Assembly (NCBI GenBank): GCA_022820485.1
Contig: JAJEFJ010000082.1
Location: forward strand, 155,485 to 219,484
Reading direction: 5' to 3'
Source: Candidatus Latescibacterota bacterium
GTDB lineage: Bacteria > Latescibacterota > UBA2968 > UBA8231
DNA length: 64,000 nucleotides
Under the pieces are notes generated by a model. It worked only from the letters and a program-made list of their open reading frames with translations, was not told where the DNA came from and searched no databases. Below, piece after piece: positions 15,769-24,198 of this stretch (its first letter is position 1; each line of letters begins with the position of its first letter). A program made the position numbers and the translations under genes.

Positions 15769-16611
15769 ATGTACACGCAATTAGAAGACGAATTCGGCGA
15801 CGTCGTCGGCAAGGCCCGGCGCGGGCAGGAGATTGCAGTCGTAGCACTGGCCGGTCGGGTGGGACTGACTGCCGGGGATATTGCAAAAATCGAAGACTAC
15901 GAACTGATCCCGGCCGCAGATGCGATAGAGCGACTGGCCCAAGTGCTCGGCTTGCACCCGGGCAAATTGCAGGCGAGCGCAGCGCAGGCATTTTTCCCGC
16001 GCGATCCGGCGGGCCGCTCGATTGCCGAGGCTCAGGTGGAGATGATGGTGCTCGGCAGCGGCTTTCTGATGAACGGCTACATCGTCGGCTGTGCGGCAAC
16101 GGGCCGGGCCGCGATTATCGACCCGGGGTTTGACGCGGATAAAATTCTCCAGCGCTTGGCCGCCTCCGGGCTAACGGTCGAACAGATCTTGTTGACGCAC
16201 GGGCACCAAGACCACATCAGCGCCCTCGCCGAGATTGGCCGCGCTACGAATTCTCCAGCGCGGATCCACAGTGGTGACTTGGCCCTAACGGGCAGCTTGG
16301 CCGATCGAATCGCGGGAGAACTAGCCGAAGGCGACGTCGTATCTATCGGCGAATTGCGCTTTGAGGTGCGCACCACGCCTGGGCATACGGCGGGTGGCAT
16401 CAGCTTAGTCCACGAGGAAATGGCTTTTGTCGGGGATGCGCTTTTCGCCGGTTCGCTCGGCGGCACTCGCAGCGTGGGCAACTACCGGATGCAGCGCCAA
16501 GCCGTGGCTGAGAAGCTACTCAGTCTAGACGCAAACGTCGCGCTCTTTCCCGGGCATGGACCGGCTACTACTGTGGGGGAAGAACGGGAGAACAATCCGT
16601 TTTTCTCATAA
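15769..16611 (+). CDS. HTH domain fused to a metallo-beta-lactamase-fold hydrolase
   Basis: 280 residues. The first 80 or so look like an XRE-type HTH (RRGQEIAVVALAGRVGLTAGDIAKIEDYE), followed by a glyoxalase II-like metallo-beta-lactamase domain. The metal site THGHQDH is at about 144-150, with later ligands in TPGHTAGG, VGDALF and FPGHGPATT. Ordinary glyoxalase II and rhodanese-type persulfide dioxygenases lack an N-terminal HTH. Hydrolysis of a thioester or persulfide is the likely chemistry; whether the HTH binds DNA or only mediates protein contacts is unknown. Confidence 0.85.
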   Translation: MYTQLEDEFGDVVGKARRGQEIAVVALAGRVGLTAGDIAKIEDYELIPAADAIERLAQVLGLHPGKLQASAAQAFFPRDPAGRSIAEAQVEMMVLGSGFLMNGYIVGCAATGRAAIIDPGFDADKILQRLAASGLTVEQILLTHGHQDHISALAEIGRATNSPARIHSGDLALTGSLADRIAGELAEGDVVSIGELRFEVRTTPGHTAGGISLVHEEMAFVGDALFAGSLGGTRSVGNYRMQRQAVAEKLLSLDANVALFPGHGPATTVGEERENNPFFS

Positions 16612-16634
16612 GGCTTCAAACGTTGCTGAGACGA

Positions 16635-17450
16635 TTACGGGGAGTCTGCCGCTGGGCGGGGGCTTCCCTTTTCTTTGTCCTCGTTGAGTGCCCAGTCGTA
16701 GTCGTTGTATTCGATGGTTATATCTTCGGTCAGCCTAGCGGCTAGGTCCGGGAGGAGATACGGGCGCAGGTAGTTGACGATGGTAGGCATGTCTTCGGGA
16801 TTGGGGCGGTCGGGCGGGAACCAAGCCGAGAAGTCTTCTCCATACCAGTCTAGAATTTTGGACAGGTAGAGCCACTTCTCCTGTAAGCGCACATGGTTGG
16901 GGTCTTGGGCAAAGCGCGTTAGTGCTTGTTCCAAGTGGGCGTCGAGATCGGGGGCGGTAAAGGCCCGGTTGTCCAGTTGCGGGCAGCTCAGGGCCGCGCA
17001 GTTGACCGCAAAGTGGATGCGCGGCTCTTGGTAGGTTGGGCGGATGATTTTGTTTTCAATGTGATCCAGCGTCATCTCGATCCCCCCAGCAACAAAGGTC
17101 TGGCGGTTGAAAAATCCGCTTAGTACAAAGGCGTCCTTGACGCTGGCGATGGGATAGGCGTCGATGACGCCCCGCAGGGTAAAGGCGTTGTACGCATTGA
17201 TCCAGTAGGCGAGTTCGTGTTCGCGGGTGGGGAAGCGGTCGGGGTGGCTTGCGGGGCTATAGAGGCCGAGGCTATCGACATAGGAGTCGAGTTGGGCGCG
17301 GTCTCTGGCTAGGGCAGCGTAGCGGACCAAGCCTTGGTCATCCACGTACTCTTGCAGCACTTGGTCGAAGGGGCCGTGGGCAAAGGGAGGGGCCGCGCAA
17401 AGAGCGACCGGGACGAGTAGCCATAAGGAGAGGAAGTAAAGTGAGCGCAT
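16635..17450 (-). CDS. DUF547 domain protein, secreted
   Basis: 271 residues with a signal peptide (cleavage after LCAA). It matches the DUF547 family: the YWINAYNAFTL block, TLDHIENKIIR, and IHFAVNCAALSCP. DUF547 proteins are cysteine-protease-fold related and of uncertain activity. The tail is charged. It converges with the HTH-MBL gene (23-base gap) and diverges from the sulfatase remnant. Confidence 0.85.
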   Translation of the reverse strand: MRSLYFLSLWLLVPVALCAAPPFAHGPFDQVLQEYVDDQGLVRYAALARDRAQLDSYVDSLGLYSPASHPDRFPTREHELAYWINAYNAFTLRGVIDAYPIASVKDAFVLSGFFNRQTFVAGGIEMTLDHIENKIIRPTYQEPRIHFAVNCAALSCPQLDNRAFTAPDLDAHLEQALTRFAQDPNHVRLQEKWLYLSKILDWYGEDFSAWFPPDRPNPEDMPTIVNYLRPYLLPDLAARLTEDITIEYNDYDWALNEDKEKGSPRPAADSP

Positions 17451-17495
17451 GGTTCTTCCAATGGATTAGGATGGAGATAAGGGAGATAAGAATGT

Positions 17496-17663
17496 ATGAC
17501 TAGACCAAATTTTATGCTAATTACGTCAGATGACATGAACTGGGATGTGGTGGTGGCGTTTGGGTGTCCGACCGAGGTTCACGCAATTTCACCAGACTTC
17601 GGCGCGGCGCAATTATCCCATGCGGTGTGTGCAAAACGCGCGATTCGGGTCGCGCATCGCAAT
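17496..17663 (+). pseudogene. Sulfatase remnant with a large internal deletion
   Basis: The first 25 codons from 17496 (TRPNFMLITSDDMNWD...AFGCP) are the N-terminus of a type I sulfatase (usual RPN-x-x-x-I-x-x-DD with metal-binding Asp pair). At about 17598-17650 a second reading frame encodes RRNYPMRCVQNARFG, which resembles a segment of heparan N-sulfatase-like proteins that normally lies more than 300 residues further on. The active-site Cys/Ser region is gone and stop codons follow. It is a dead gene shaped by internal deletion and frameshift. Confidence 0.6.
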
Positions 17664-17725
17664 AGGCACTGGATGATTTGATGGATCACCTAGCGGATAC
17701 AATTGGCAAGCGTGCGGACGAATAG

Positions 17726-19777
17726 GTGATGGACGCCATTCGACGAGAGGGGGCCATTCTTTGGGGCCTAGCTCTGTTGTGGCTGTTGCTCTTTGTGGGC
17801 TCCATGCTCTACCACACAGGCGGGCGCTTGGCCCTGCCGCTGGATGATTCCTTCATCTATTTCCAATACGCGCGGCAAGCGGCCCAAGGGCACTTCCTCG
17901 AATACAATACCGGCGCTGAGCCAACGGCCGGCGCGACTAGTCTGCTGTACACCTTGCTGCTGGTGCCGGGCTTTTGGCTGGGGCTGGATGGGATGGGAAT
18001 TGCGCTGTACGCGTTGGCATTGGGGGCCGTGTGGTTGGGGTTGAGTGCTCGGCTGCTCCTGCTGCTGGGTCACAGATTGGGCGGCCCGTTTAGCGGCTGG
18101 GCGGCCGCGTTGATGTTCCTGTTGTGCGGCCCGCTACTGTGGGGCTACTACAGCGGCATGGCAATCGGTTTGTTTGCCTACGCCATCTTGCTGACTCTGT
18201 ATCTGTATCTAACACAAGACCGGCGAGCTCCACTGGCGGCGACCTTGTTGGCGTTGGCGCGGCCCGAGGGGATCGCCTTAGTCTTGCTGCTGATAGCGCT
18301 AGTCGCCTATCGCCGGGCGTTACATTGGCAGTGGGGGGTGCCCTTGGGGGCGTATGTGTTCCAGGCCCTACTGCTGGCTTGGTGGACGGGAGAGGCCGGG
18401 GCATCTGGGATTGAGGCCAAATGGCGCTTTGCCGAACCGCACGGCTCGTTGCCCGAGCAGATCCGCGCCGTCTTTTTCGACTTCGCCGAATTTGTCAAAG
18501 GAATTCTCGCGGGGTCGCTGGGGCATCAGACCAGCGTCAATTTATATGCGTACGACGGCAACTATCGCCGCATGGTGTTTGCTCCGTTTATCGCGCTCTT
18601 TGTTTTGGCCGAGTTAAGCTATCGGCTTTGGGGCGAGTTGTCCGAGAGGAAGCTCGGAGTGGCGACACTGGGTGGGGCGTGGTTTGTCGGCGGTGTTTTA
18701 CTTACCTGCACCCTCGTCGAATACGACGCCCACTTCAATCGCTATCAGCAGCCTTTCTTGCCGCTCTACATTCTCTTTGCCGCCTTGGGTTTGGGGCGCT
18801 TGGACGCGGTTGGGGGGGAATGGGGTAGCAAGTTGGCGCGGGGGTTGGCTTGCTTTTTCGGTTTGTGGGGATTGATGTCGGTGGGGTTTTTCGCGGTTGC
18901 GTACGGGGAAAATTGCAGCGATATCCGCAACCAGCAGGTCGAGCTGGCGCACTTTATAGACGCCGAGCTGCCGCCCGACGCGCGCCTCGCCATCAACGAC
19001 GCTGGTGCTCTGCGCTACTTCGGCGGTCGCCAAACCATCGACTTAGTCGGATTGACCACGGCCGGGAACAGCGCGCCTTGGCGGCACGGGAGCGGGTCGC
19101 TGTTCGAGCGCTTGGAAGCCATGCCGCCGGACCAGCGACCGCAGTACTTCGCCATTTTTCCCAATTGGTTCAATTTTCCCGAGGGCCTCTTTTTGCAACC
19201 GCTGCACCGCATCCGCGTCTTTGAGCCGTCGATTATAGATGCGGAGAAGGTGTTGTATCAGGCGCATTGGGCCGCCGATCTCAGTGGCGAGGCTATCCGC
19301 AACCGGACGCTCTTAGCGGAGGGCTGGCGGGTGGTCGATAAAGTAGATGTGGCCGATTTGGCAAGCGAACGTCGGCACGGCTACCGATCCAAGGTGTGGG
19401 TGCCCGTTAGCGGCGAGGCGAATCTGTTGATGGCACTGAGCACTACCGACGATCCCCGGGCTGTGTACATCGACGGGGGCCGGACGGTAACAGGGGGTGA
19501 GCGAATGGAGGTGGCGCTGAATGCTGGCCAACCGGCGATGGTGATTATGCGGACGGTAACGGGGATTGCCCAGCACTTTGCGGTGGTGGCTAATGGGAAG
19601 AAGATTGCCAACGTGGAGTTGCCGGGGGGGCGGGGCCGTCAGTGGCTCGAATTGGTCGTCGGCCAGATAGCTGCTGTGGATGTGCATGGCCGCGTCGAGA
19701 TTGAGACGCAACCGATCCACTTTGGCGGCGATTTGCGGCCGATTGTTTCGTTTCACTATTGGGTTTTACAGCCGTGA
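17726..19777 (+). CDS. GT-C-type polytopic membrane protein
   Basis: 683 residues. About ten hydrophobic helices occupy residues 10-410, and a soluble domain of about 270 residues follows. The first periplasmic loop has LPLDDSFIYFQYARQ, matching the acidic Asp-Asp motif that GT-C glycosyltransferases use with lipid-linked sugar donors. It probably transfers a sugar at the cytoplasmic/inner membrane; donor and acceptor are unknown. The start may be GTG 17726 or ATG 17729. Its N-terminus (RREG-x-ILW) resembles that of the gene at 24199, suggesting paralogues. Confidence 0.7.
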   Translation: MMDAIRREGAILWGLALLWLLLFVGSMLYHTGGRLALPLDDSFIYFQYARQAAQGHFLEYNTGAEPTAGATSLLYTLLLVPGFWLGLDGMGIALYALALGAVWLGLSARLLLLLGHRLGGPFSGWAAALMFLLCGPLLWGYYSGMAIGLFAYAILLTLYLYLTQDRRAPLAATLLALARPEGIALVLLLIALVAYRRALHWQWGVPLGAYVFQALLLAWWTGEAGASGIEAKWRFAEPHGSLPEQIRAVFFDFAEFVKGILAGSLGHQTSVNLYAYDGNYRRMVFAPFIALFVLAELSYRLWGELSERKLGVATLGGAWFVGGVLLTCTLVEYDAHFNRYQQPFLPLYILFAALGLGRLDAVGGEWGSKLARGLACFFGLWGLMSVGFFAVAYGENCSDIRNQQVELAHFIDAELPPDARLAINDAGALRYFGGRQTIDLVGLTTAGNSAPWRHGSGSLFERLEAMPPDQRPQYFAIFPNWFNFPEGLFLQPLHRIRVFEPSIIDAEKVLYQAHWAADLSGEAIRNRTLLAEGWRVVDKVDVADLASERRHGYRSKVWVPVSGEANLLMALSTTDDPRAVYIDGGRTVTGGERMEVALNAGQPAMVIMRTVTGIAQHFAVVANGKKIANVELPGGRGRQWLELVVGQIAAVDVHGRVEIETQPIHFGGDLRPIVSFHYWVLQP

Positions 19778-19799
19778 ACTGCTTCAGCGACGGGCATCG

Positions 19800-20105
19800 T
19801 CACGCCGCATCCCCGGTAGTCTCGAAGCGGATGCTGAGTCGGGTGCCGGTGGCTTGAGCGATTTTCTCTAGGGTCTTGTAAGATGGATGGACGCGCCCGC
19901 TCTCAAGGCGAGCGACGACGGATTGCGTCGTCTTCATACGCATGGCAAGCTGTGCTTGCGTGAGGCCAGCCTTGGTACGGGTCTCGATCAGCAAGCGAGC
20001 CAACTCGAACTCTGGTCCAAGCTCTTGGTACGCTGCTTGATACTCGGGCGTTTGGAGCCATTGCTTGTGCAACTCATTGATACTAAAGTGTTTATCAGAC
20101 CTCAC
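19800..20105 (-). CDS. HigA-type HTH protein (orphan antitoxin-like)
   Basis: 101 residues, GTG start. The N-terminal helix (EYQAAYQELGPEFELARLLI) precedes an XRE HTH with AGLTQAQLAMRM, TTQSVVARLESG and a final RLSIRFE strand, the layout of HigA/MqsA-like antitoxins. A RelE/HigB-like toxin would usually sit directly upstream, but only a short unrecognised frame is there, ending 11 bases inside this start. It may be an orphan antitoxin or regulator left in an accessory island. Confidence 0.75.
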   Translation of the reverse strand: MRSDKHFSINELHKQWLQTPEYQAAYQELGPEFELARLLIETRTKAGLTQAQLAMRMKTTQSVVARLESGRVHPSYKTLEKIAQATGTRLSIRFETTGDAA

Positions 20106-20241
20106 GATATACGGCCAGTGGATCGAGGATTATTTCATTTTCTAAACGTCCTGTGAAGACATCCTCAAGCGATTTCAGCCCCGACACCATACTGTCAATC
20201 ACCCTACGTAAGGGTTCTGATTTCTGCTCTATATTGCTTCG
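20095..20241 (-). pseudogene. Short unrecognised open frame before the HTH gene
   Basis: The minus strand is open for about 48 codons, ending TGA at 20095-20097, inside the HTH start. It has no well-placed start codon and no recognised motif. It could be the C-terminal fragment of a lost toxin gene; the basis is only its position. Confidence 0.25.
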
Positions 20242-20642
20242 CCAAATTTATTGACATTCTCAAGTAGGTCACAGATTGCCTTAATATCATTAAAGATGGC
20301 AGACCCTTTTACTCTGACAATTGACCTAGGAGTTAATGTGTTAAAACATTCTCTCGATACGTTTGAGTCGTATTGAATGACTTTTTGTTGCGATTCGAGC
20401 TTATCTTCAAACAGGGTGAAAGCATAGTCGTGCAGGAAACGCTTCTCCTGTTGTCCAGTCCTTTCGGAAGCCAAGTCCATTAAAAACTGGCCACTTCCCA
20501 AAGGTCCTTTCTGCTACTCTTCTTCTATTGCTTTGGACTCTGAATAGCGAACAACATGGTCGGTAAACCCCTCGAAAACTTGAGAGTAAAGAGAGTAAAT
20601 TTTGTATTCGTCGAGATAAATGAACTGACGCAGATTCTTCAT
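20229..20642 (-). pseudogene. DUF6414-like gene interrupted by an in-frame TAG
   Basis: From ATG 20642 (AGGA 4-7 bases before it) the frame gives 42 residues with IYLDEY-x-IYSLYSQVFEGFTDHV, then TAG at 20514-20516. The same frame continues without shift through a SGQFLMDLASE, EKRFLHDYAFTLFE and a VKGSAIFNDIK block, ending at 20229. Both halves match one family that I recall as DUF6414. The gene is therefore a nonsense-broken copy, or TAG is read through (TAG-CAG is a leaky context in some systems). Its ATG overlaps the stop of the 42-residue upstream gene. Compared with my memory of the family, the C-terminus is also missing. Confidence 0.5.
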
Positions 20643-20767
20643 TTGTTCCTTTTTCTTTTTAAGTAGTCATTGTAGTAACGACGTCGAGTCCCAATGATCG
20701 TGCGAATCGCCACATATAATGTGACTAGAGCCAAAAGTATTGCAGTTGCGAGAAGAAGGTCATTCAT
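20639..20767 (-). CDS. Small single-TM protein (42 residues)
   Basis: 42 residues: an N-terminal hydrophobic helix (about 4-25, DLLLATAILLALV-type) followed by an Arg/Tyr/Lys-rich cytoplasmic tail. The ATG at 20767 overlaps the end of the upstream four-helix gene, and its TGA overlaps the ATG of the DUF6414-like gene. These ATGA-style junctions, plus one common promoter, argue that it is a real gene translated by coupling. No family recognised. Confidence 0.55.
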   Translation of the reverse strand: MNDLLLATAILLALVTLYVAIRTIIGTRRRYYNDYLKRKRNK

Positions 20768-21173
20768 CACGTCGCTCCTCAGATGTTAAGGAAGCCGCGA
20801 TTCGGTTCCAGATTGAATAGCTATATGCTACAGAAGCCAAAGAGAGAGCAATATTGGCCCACAGAACGTAGTTACGCTCAAAGACATCCTGCTGAAGCTC
20901 TTGAAAGCATGTGATTGCGAACAGTGTTGCAAACACTACGATCAGGAGCAAGGAAAAGCCTATGCTTTTGGTTTTCCAAGCCTCTTCGATATTAGTCGCT
21001 GTTTCAAGAGCACTGATATTTGTGATTATCAAAATCAGGCCAAATGTAGCTACATCACTTTCCGACCACCAGCGGAACTGCGTTTTAGAGGTCACGAGTA
21101 AAGCCATTAGCAAACGCATAAGTATCGGTGTCATGGCAAGAAGAACCGTGTACACGAACCACTTGACGAGCAT
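20760..21173 (-). CDS. Four-helix membrane protein of an accessory cassette
   Basis: 137 residues, four hydrophobic helices at about 5-27, 42-60, 72-92 and 104-124, short loops, charged C-terminus EERRDE. GAGG precedes the ATG. It is first of three overlapping genes (then the 42-residue membrane protein and the DUF6414-like gene). The region is clearly richer in A+T than its flanks, a sign of horizontal transfer. Function unknown; membrane subunits of defence or toxin systems often look like this, but that is inference. Confidence 0.6.
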   Translation of the reverse strand: MLVKWFVYTVLLAMTPILMRLLMALLVTSKTQFRWWSESDVATFGLILIITNISALETATNIEEAWKTKSIGFSLLLIVVFATLFAITCFQELQQDVFERNYVLWANIALSLASVAYSYSIWNRIAASLTSEERRDE

Positions 21174-21238
21174 TTTCCTCAGAGACTCCTATTCAAGCTA
21201 TGGTTGATCTCAGCCTGACTATTTAGCCTGCAAAGAGG

Positions 21239-21267
21239 ATTATAACAGATCGCTTAGACATGGGCAA
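21239..21267 (-). promoter_or_regulatory. Consensus promoter of the membrane-protein cassette
   Basis: On the minus strand, TTGCCC (21267-21262), a 17-base spacer and a perfect TATAAT (21244-21239). It lies between the restriction gene stop and the cassette, so the cassette can be expressed alone. Confidence 0.65.
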
Positions 21268-21296
21268 TTCTGCCAGCATCTTTTGGCCCCTTCTCC

Positions 21297-24080
21297 CTAC
21301 GCCCCCCTCCGTCGCCGCTTCGGCTTGGCTTTGGCCGTCAGCGGCACCAGCATTTTTTCGTATAGTCCAAACAGATGCTCGACGCGCTCGCGGTCGGATG
21401 TGAAAGCGCTGCGGCGGTAGAGTCTATCGACGGCGCGGTCGAGGGCTTGGTGTGCCTTGCGGAGATCGGCGGGCATGAGGTCGGGGTCGTAGAGGTCGGC
21501 CAGCGTTGCGTCGGGATGGTTGGCGCGGGCGGCGAGGACGGCGTCGGCGTGGGGCGCGAGGCGTTGTAGGCGTTCTGTGGGGACAAGGGGTAGAGGGAAG
21601 GTGTTGTACACTACGCCTACGGAATACATATAACGGCTCTCTAGTCGCCCTGTGACCGTCCTCATCCAAGCCATGTGCATGGCAGAAGTGAGTAGAGCGA
21701 AATCACAGAGGGTCGCCTCTGGAAGAATACGCAGCTTCTGGTTTGCAATGACATCGGTGCCGAGCCAGCCGATAGGGATATAAGTACGACGTTCTGAACT
21801 GGTGTTGGGAATGACCAAATAATCTGCGTTCAGCCGCTCATCAACACCGACCAGAGTAGGATAGTCAGCCATTTTCTGCGTACTCACACGTTTACTCGCT
21901 GCTCGGTACGCGCGAATTTCCGCGATCCTCTTGGCGACCATCGGCAGTTGTCTCAGTTCTGTTGGGGTAGCTTCTCGCAGATAAAGGATCCAGCGGTAAA
22001 AGCCGTTAATGAACTCGTCCCCGCCTATATAGCGACGGAAAAATTTGGATGCCGTTGGTTCAGACGCGAGGAATGCTTCTTTTTCCTCCTCACTGAAAGT
22101 CAGAATCCCATTGTCGATCATTTGAACGCCGGTCTTTAGCCGCCGAAATCCGTTGATCGGTCGATGTTCCGACTTTACTACAATGTGCGGATTGGCAAGT
22201 CCTCCGGCATCAAAGAGGTAGGGCGAGAGGACAGCGTGGAGGCTCTCTTGTGGCACACCTTTAGGATCGTCGTAGGAAAACAGCCGCCTCTCCTTCGGTG
22301 CATCGCCCCGTTTAGCCAGTCCGATAATGACGACATGGACGTGTGCCATGCCGCGAGCGTCCGACCCCCAAGCAAAAGTGCGGTGGGCAAAAGTGATATC
22401 CAGCTTGCAGCGGTCGAACAAGATCGGCCAGAGTTGCGCGACCTGCTCTCCTTGTGTGATGGAATTGGTCGCCACAAAGCCGATCCGCGCTGCGCTCTGA
22501 TGCACGTACTCGCCAGCCTTGATAAACCAAGCGGTGACGTAGTCGAGCGTGCCGCCGCTTTTGCCCAGCGCAGCGATGCGGCGCACCTGTTCGCGTTGAT
22601 GGGGCGATTGGAGCTTCGCGCCCGCAAATGGCGGATTGCCGAGCACGTAGGAACATTCCTCCGGCGGTAGCAGTTCGCTCCAGTCCGTTTCCAGCGCATC
22701 GCCGTGCTGGATGTGTGGCGACTTCTCCAGCGGAATGCGCGTGTACGTCTGGCCGAACTCCAAGCTCAGCCGGTTGTTCATAATATGGTCCATCATCCAC
22801 AGCGCCACTTCGGCGATGTGTGCCGGAAACTCCCCCAACTCAATGCCGTAAAACTGATCCACATCGACCACCGAAAGCAGTTCGGCTAAAACGTCGAGTT
22901 GGCCGTGCGGGCGAATCTCTTTGAGTACCTCGATTTCCAACGCCCGCAACTCGCGGTAGGCGATGATGAGAAAATTGCCGCAGCCACAAGCCGGATCAAA
23001 AAATCGCAACTGGCCAAGCCGCTGCTGGAAGGCAATGAGTTCGGGAATGCGTCGGTTGTCGCGGCGCGACTGGAGGCGGCGAAACTCCGCGCGCAATTCG
23101 TCGAGAAACAGCGGCTCAATGACCTTGAGAATGTTCTGTTCGGTGGTGTAGTGTGCGCCCTGAGCGCGGCGCTCGTCTTTGTCCATCACCGACTGAAAAA
23201 GCGAGCCAAAAATCGCCGGGGAGATGTCGGACCAATTGAAATGGCAAGCGTCGATAAGCCGCTGGCGCATGGCGGAATCAAACGACGGAATGAGCAGCGG
23301 GTCGCGGAACAAGTCGCCGTTGACATAGGGAAAGCGGGCGAGGTCTTCGTCGAGAGTTTTGGAACGGCGGTCTTCGGGCGTGTTGAGCACTTGGAACAAT
23401 TGCGCCAGCCAACCGCCGAGGTCCGAGCCGTCTTCCCGCGTCCGATTTTCCAACAGGTCGAGGAAAATGTCGCGTGGCTCGAAAATGCCAGTGTCATCGG
23501 CGAAGAAGCAGAATACGATGCGGACGAGGAATTGCTCTAGATCGTGGCCCGTGTAGCCGGAGGCAGCCAGCGCGTCGTGCAGGTCGCCAACGCGCTCGGA
23601 CGCTTTGATGTTGACTGGGTCTTGGTCGCGGAAGGTCCGCTTCTGTACGCCCAAGATGAAGCCGAACTTTTCGACGTGATTGGGCAGATCGGCGAGGGCA
23701 AAGGCGATGCTTTCGTCTTCGTCGAGGTCGTATAGCTCAAACGTCGCAAAGTCGCTCAAGAGGATGTAGCGCGGCAGGTCGGCGTCCTTGAGGCCGGGGA
23801 AGTAGGACAGGGCTTGAGTCTTGGCCTTGGTGAGATCGCGGCCAGCACTTTTCTGTTCGACGAGCAGCACACCTTTCCAAAACAGGTCGATAAAGCCGCG
23901 CCGGTCGCCGAGCAGTTTAACGGGTTCCTCAAACGCGGCAACTCGGCGCACAGGAACGCCGAAGATGTCGAAAAAGTCGCGATAGAAAAGCTGGGTCTGC
24001 CCCTTCTCGTAGCCCGCATCTTGCCATTCTTGGGCAAATCGCGCGGCGCGGGTGCTAATCTCGTTCCAGGACAATCTCAT
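21297..24080 (-). CDS. Single-chain type IIG/IIL-like restriction enzyme and DNA methyltransferase
   Basis: 927 residues. The N-terminal nuclease domain has the PD-(D/E)xK-type core with Asp in the GFIDLFWKG strand and ExK in LLVEQKS (about 75-100). The middle holds an adenine methyltransferase with a SAM motif FFDPACGCGNF and the NPPF catalytic motif IV (LGNPPFAGAKL). The C-terminal third is a target-recognition domain. One polypeptide thus cuts and methylates, as in MmeI/Eco57I-type enzymes. It is the anchor of the accessory island and ends 124 bases before the membrane cassette. It could also be a solitary phage-defence methylase-nuclease. Confidence 0.88.
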   Translation of the reverse strand: MRLSWNEISTRAARFAQEWQDAGYEKGQTQLFYRDFFDIFGVPVRRVAAFEEPVKLLGDRRGFIDLFWKGVLLVEQKSAGRDLTKAKTQALSYFPGLKDADLPRYILLSDFATFELYDLDEDESIAFALADLPNHVEKFGFILGVQKRTFRDQDPVNIKASERVGDLHDALAASGYTGHDLEQFLVRIVFCFFADDTGIFEPRDIFLDLLENRTREDGSDLGGWLAQLFQVLNTPEDRRSKTLDEDLARFPYVNGDLFRDPLLIPSFDSAMRQRLIDACHFNWSDISPAIFGSLFQSVMDKDERRAQGAHYTTEQNILKVIEPLFLDELRAEFRRLQSRRDNRRIPELIAFQQRLGQLRFFDPACGCGNFLIIAYRELRALEIEVLKEIRPHGQLDVLAELLSVVDVDQFYGIELGEFPAHIAEVALWMMDHIMNNRLSLEFGQTYTRIPLEKSPHIQHGDALETDWSELLPPEECSYVLGNPPFAGAKLQSPHQREQVRRIAALGKSGGTLDYVTAWFIKAGEYVHQSAARIGFVATNSITQGEQVAQLWPILFDRCKLDITFAHRTFAWGSDARGMAHVHVVIIGLAKRGDAPKERRLFSYDDPKGVPQESLHAVLSPYLFDAGGLANPHIVVKSEHRPINGFRRLKTGVQMIDNGILTFSEEEKEAFLASEPTASKFFRRYIGGDEFINGFYRWILYLREATPTELRQLPMVAKRIAEIRAYRAASKRVSTQKMADYPTLVGVDERLNADYLVIPNTSSERRTYIPIGWLGTDVIANQKLRILPEATLCDFALLTSAMHMAWMRTVTGRLESRYMYSVGVVYNTFPLPLVPTERLQRLAPHADAVLAARANHPDATLADLYDPDLMPADLRKAHQALDRAVDRLYRRSAFTSDRERVEHLFGLYEKMLVPLTAKAKPKRRRRGA

Positions 24081-24163
24081 GTAGTCGGAGCCTTTTGTTT
24101 TGCGGTGCGAAGTAAGGCCATAGCTTGAGACAGCGCAGCAGCCAAGTCAAGGGAGCGAGAGCC

Positions 24164-24192
24164 ATGCCAGCACTGGAGATTCCGGCTATATT
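24164..24192 (+). promoter_or_regulatory. Promoter giving a nearly leaderless transcript
   Basis: ATGCCA at 24164-24169, 17-base spacer, TATATT at 24187-24192. The 11-mer CGGCTATATTG around the -10 box is shared with the promoters at 55469 and 58929. Seven bases after the -10 box lies the ATG of the next gene, so the transcript may have no leader. Confidence 0.45.
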
Positions 24193-24198
24193 GGTAGT

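Noticed and set aside
20095..20241. Possible toxin partner for the HTH antitoxin
   Set aside because: Too short for a RelE/HigB toxin, no good start codon, no toxin motif; listed only as an unrecognised fragment.
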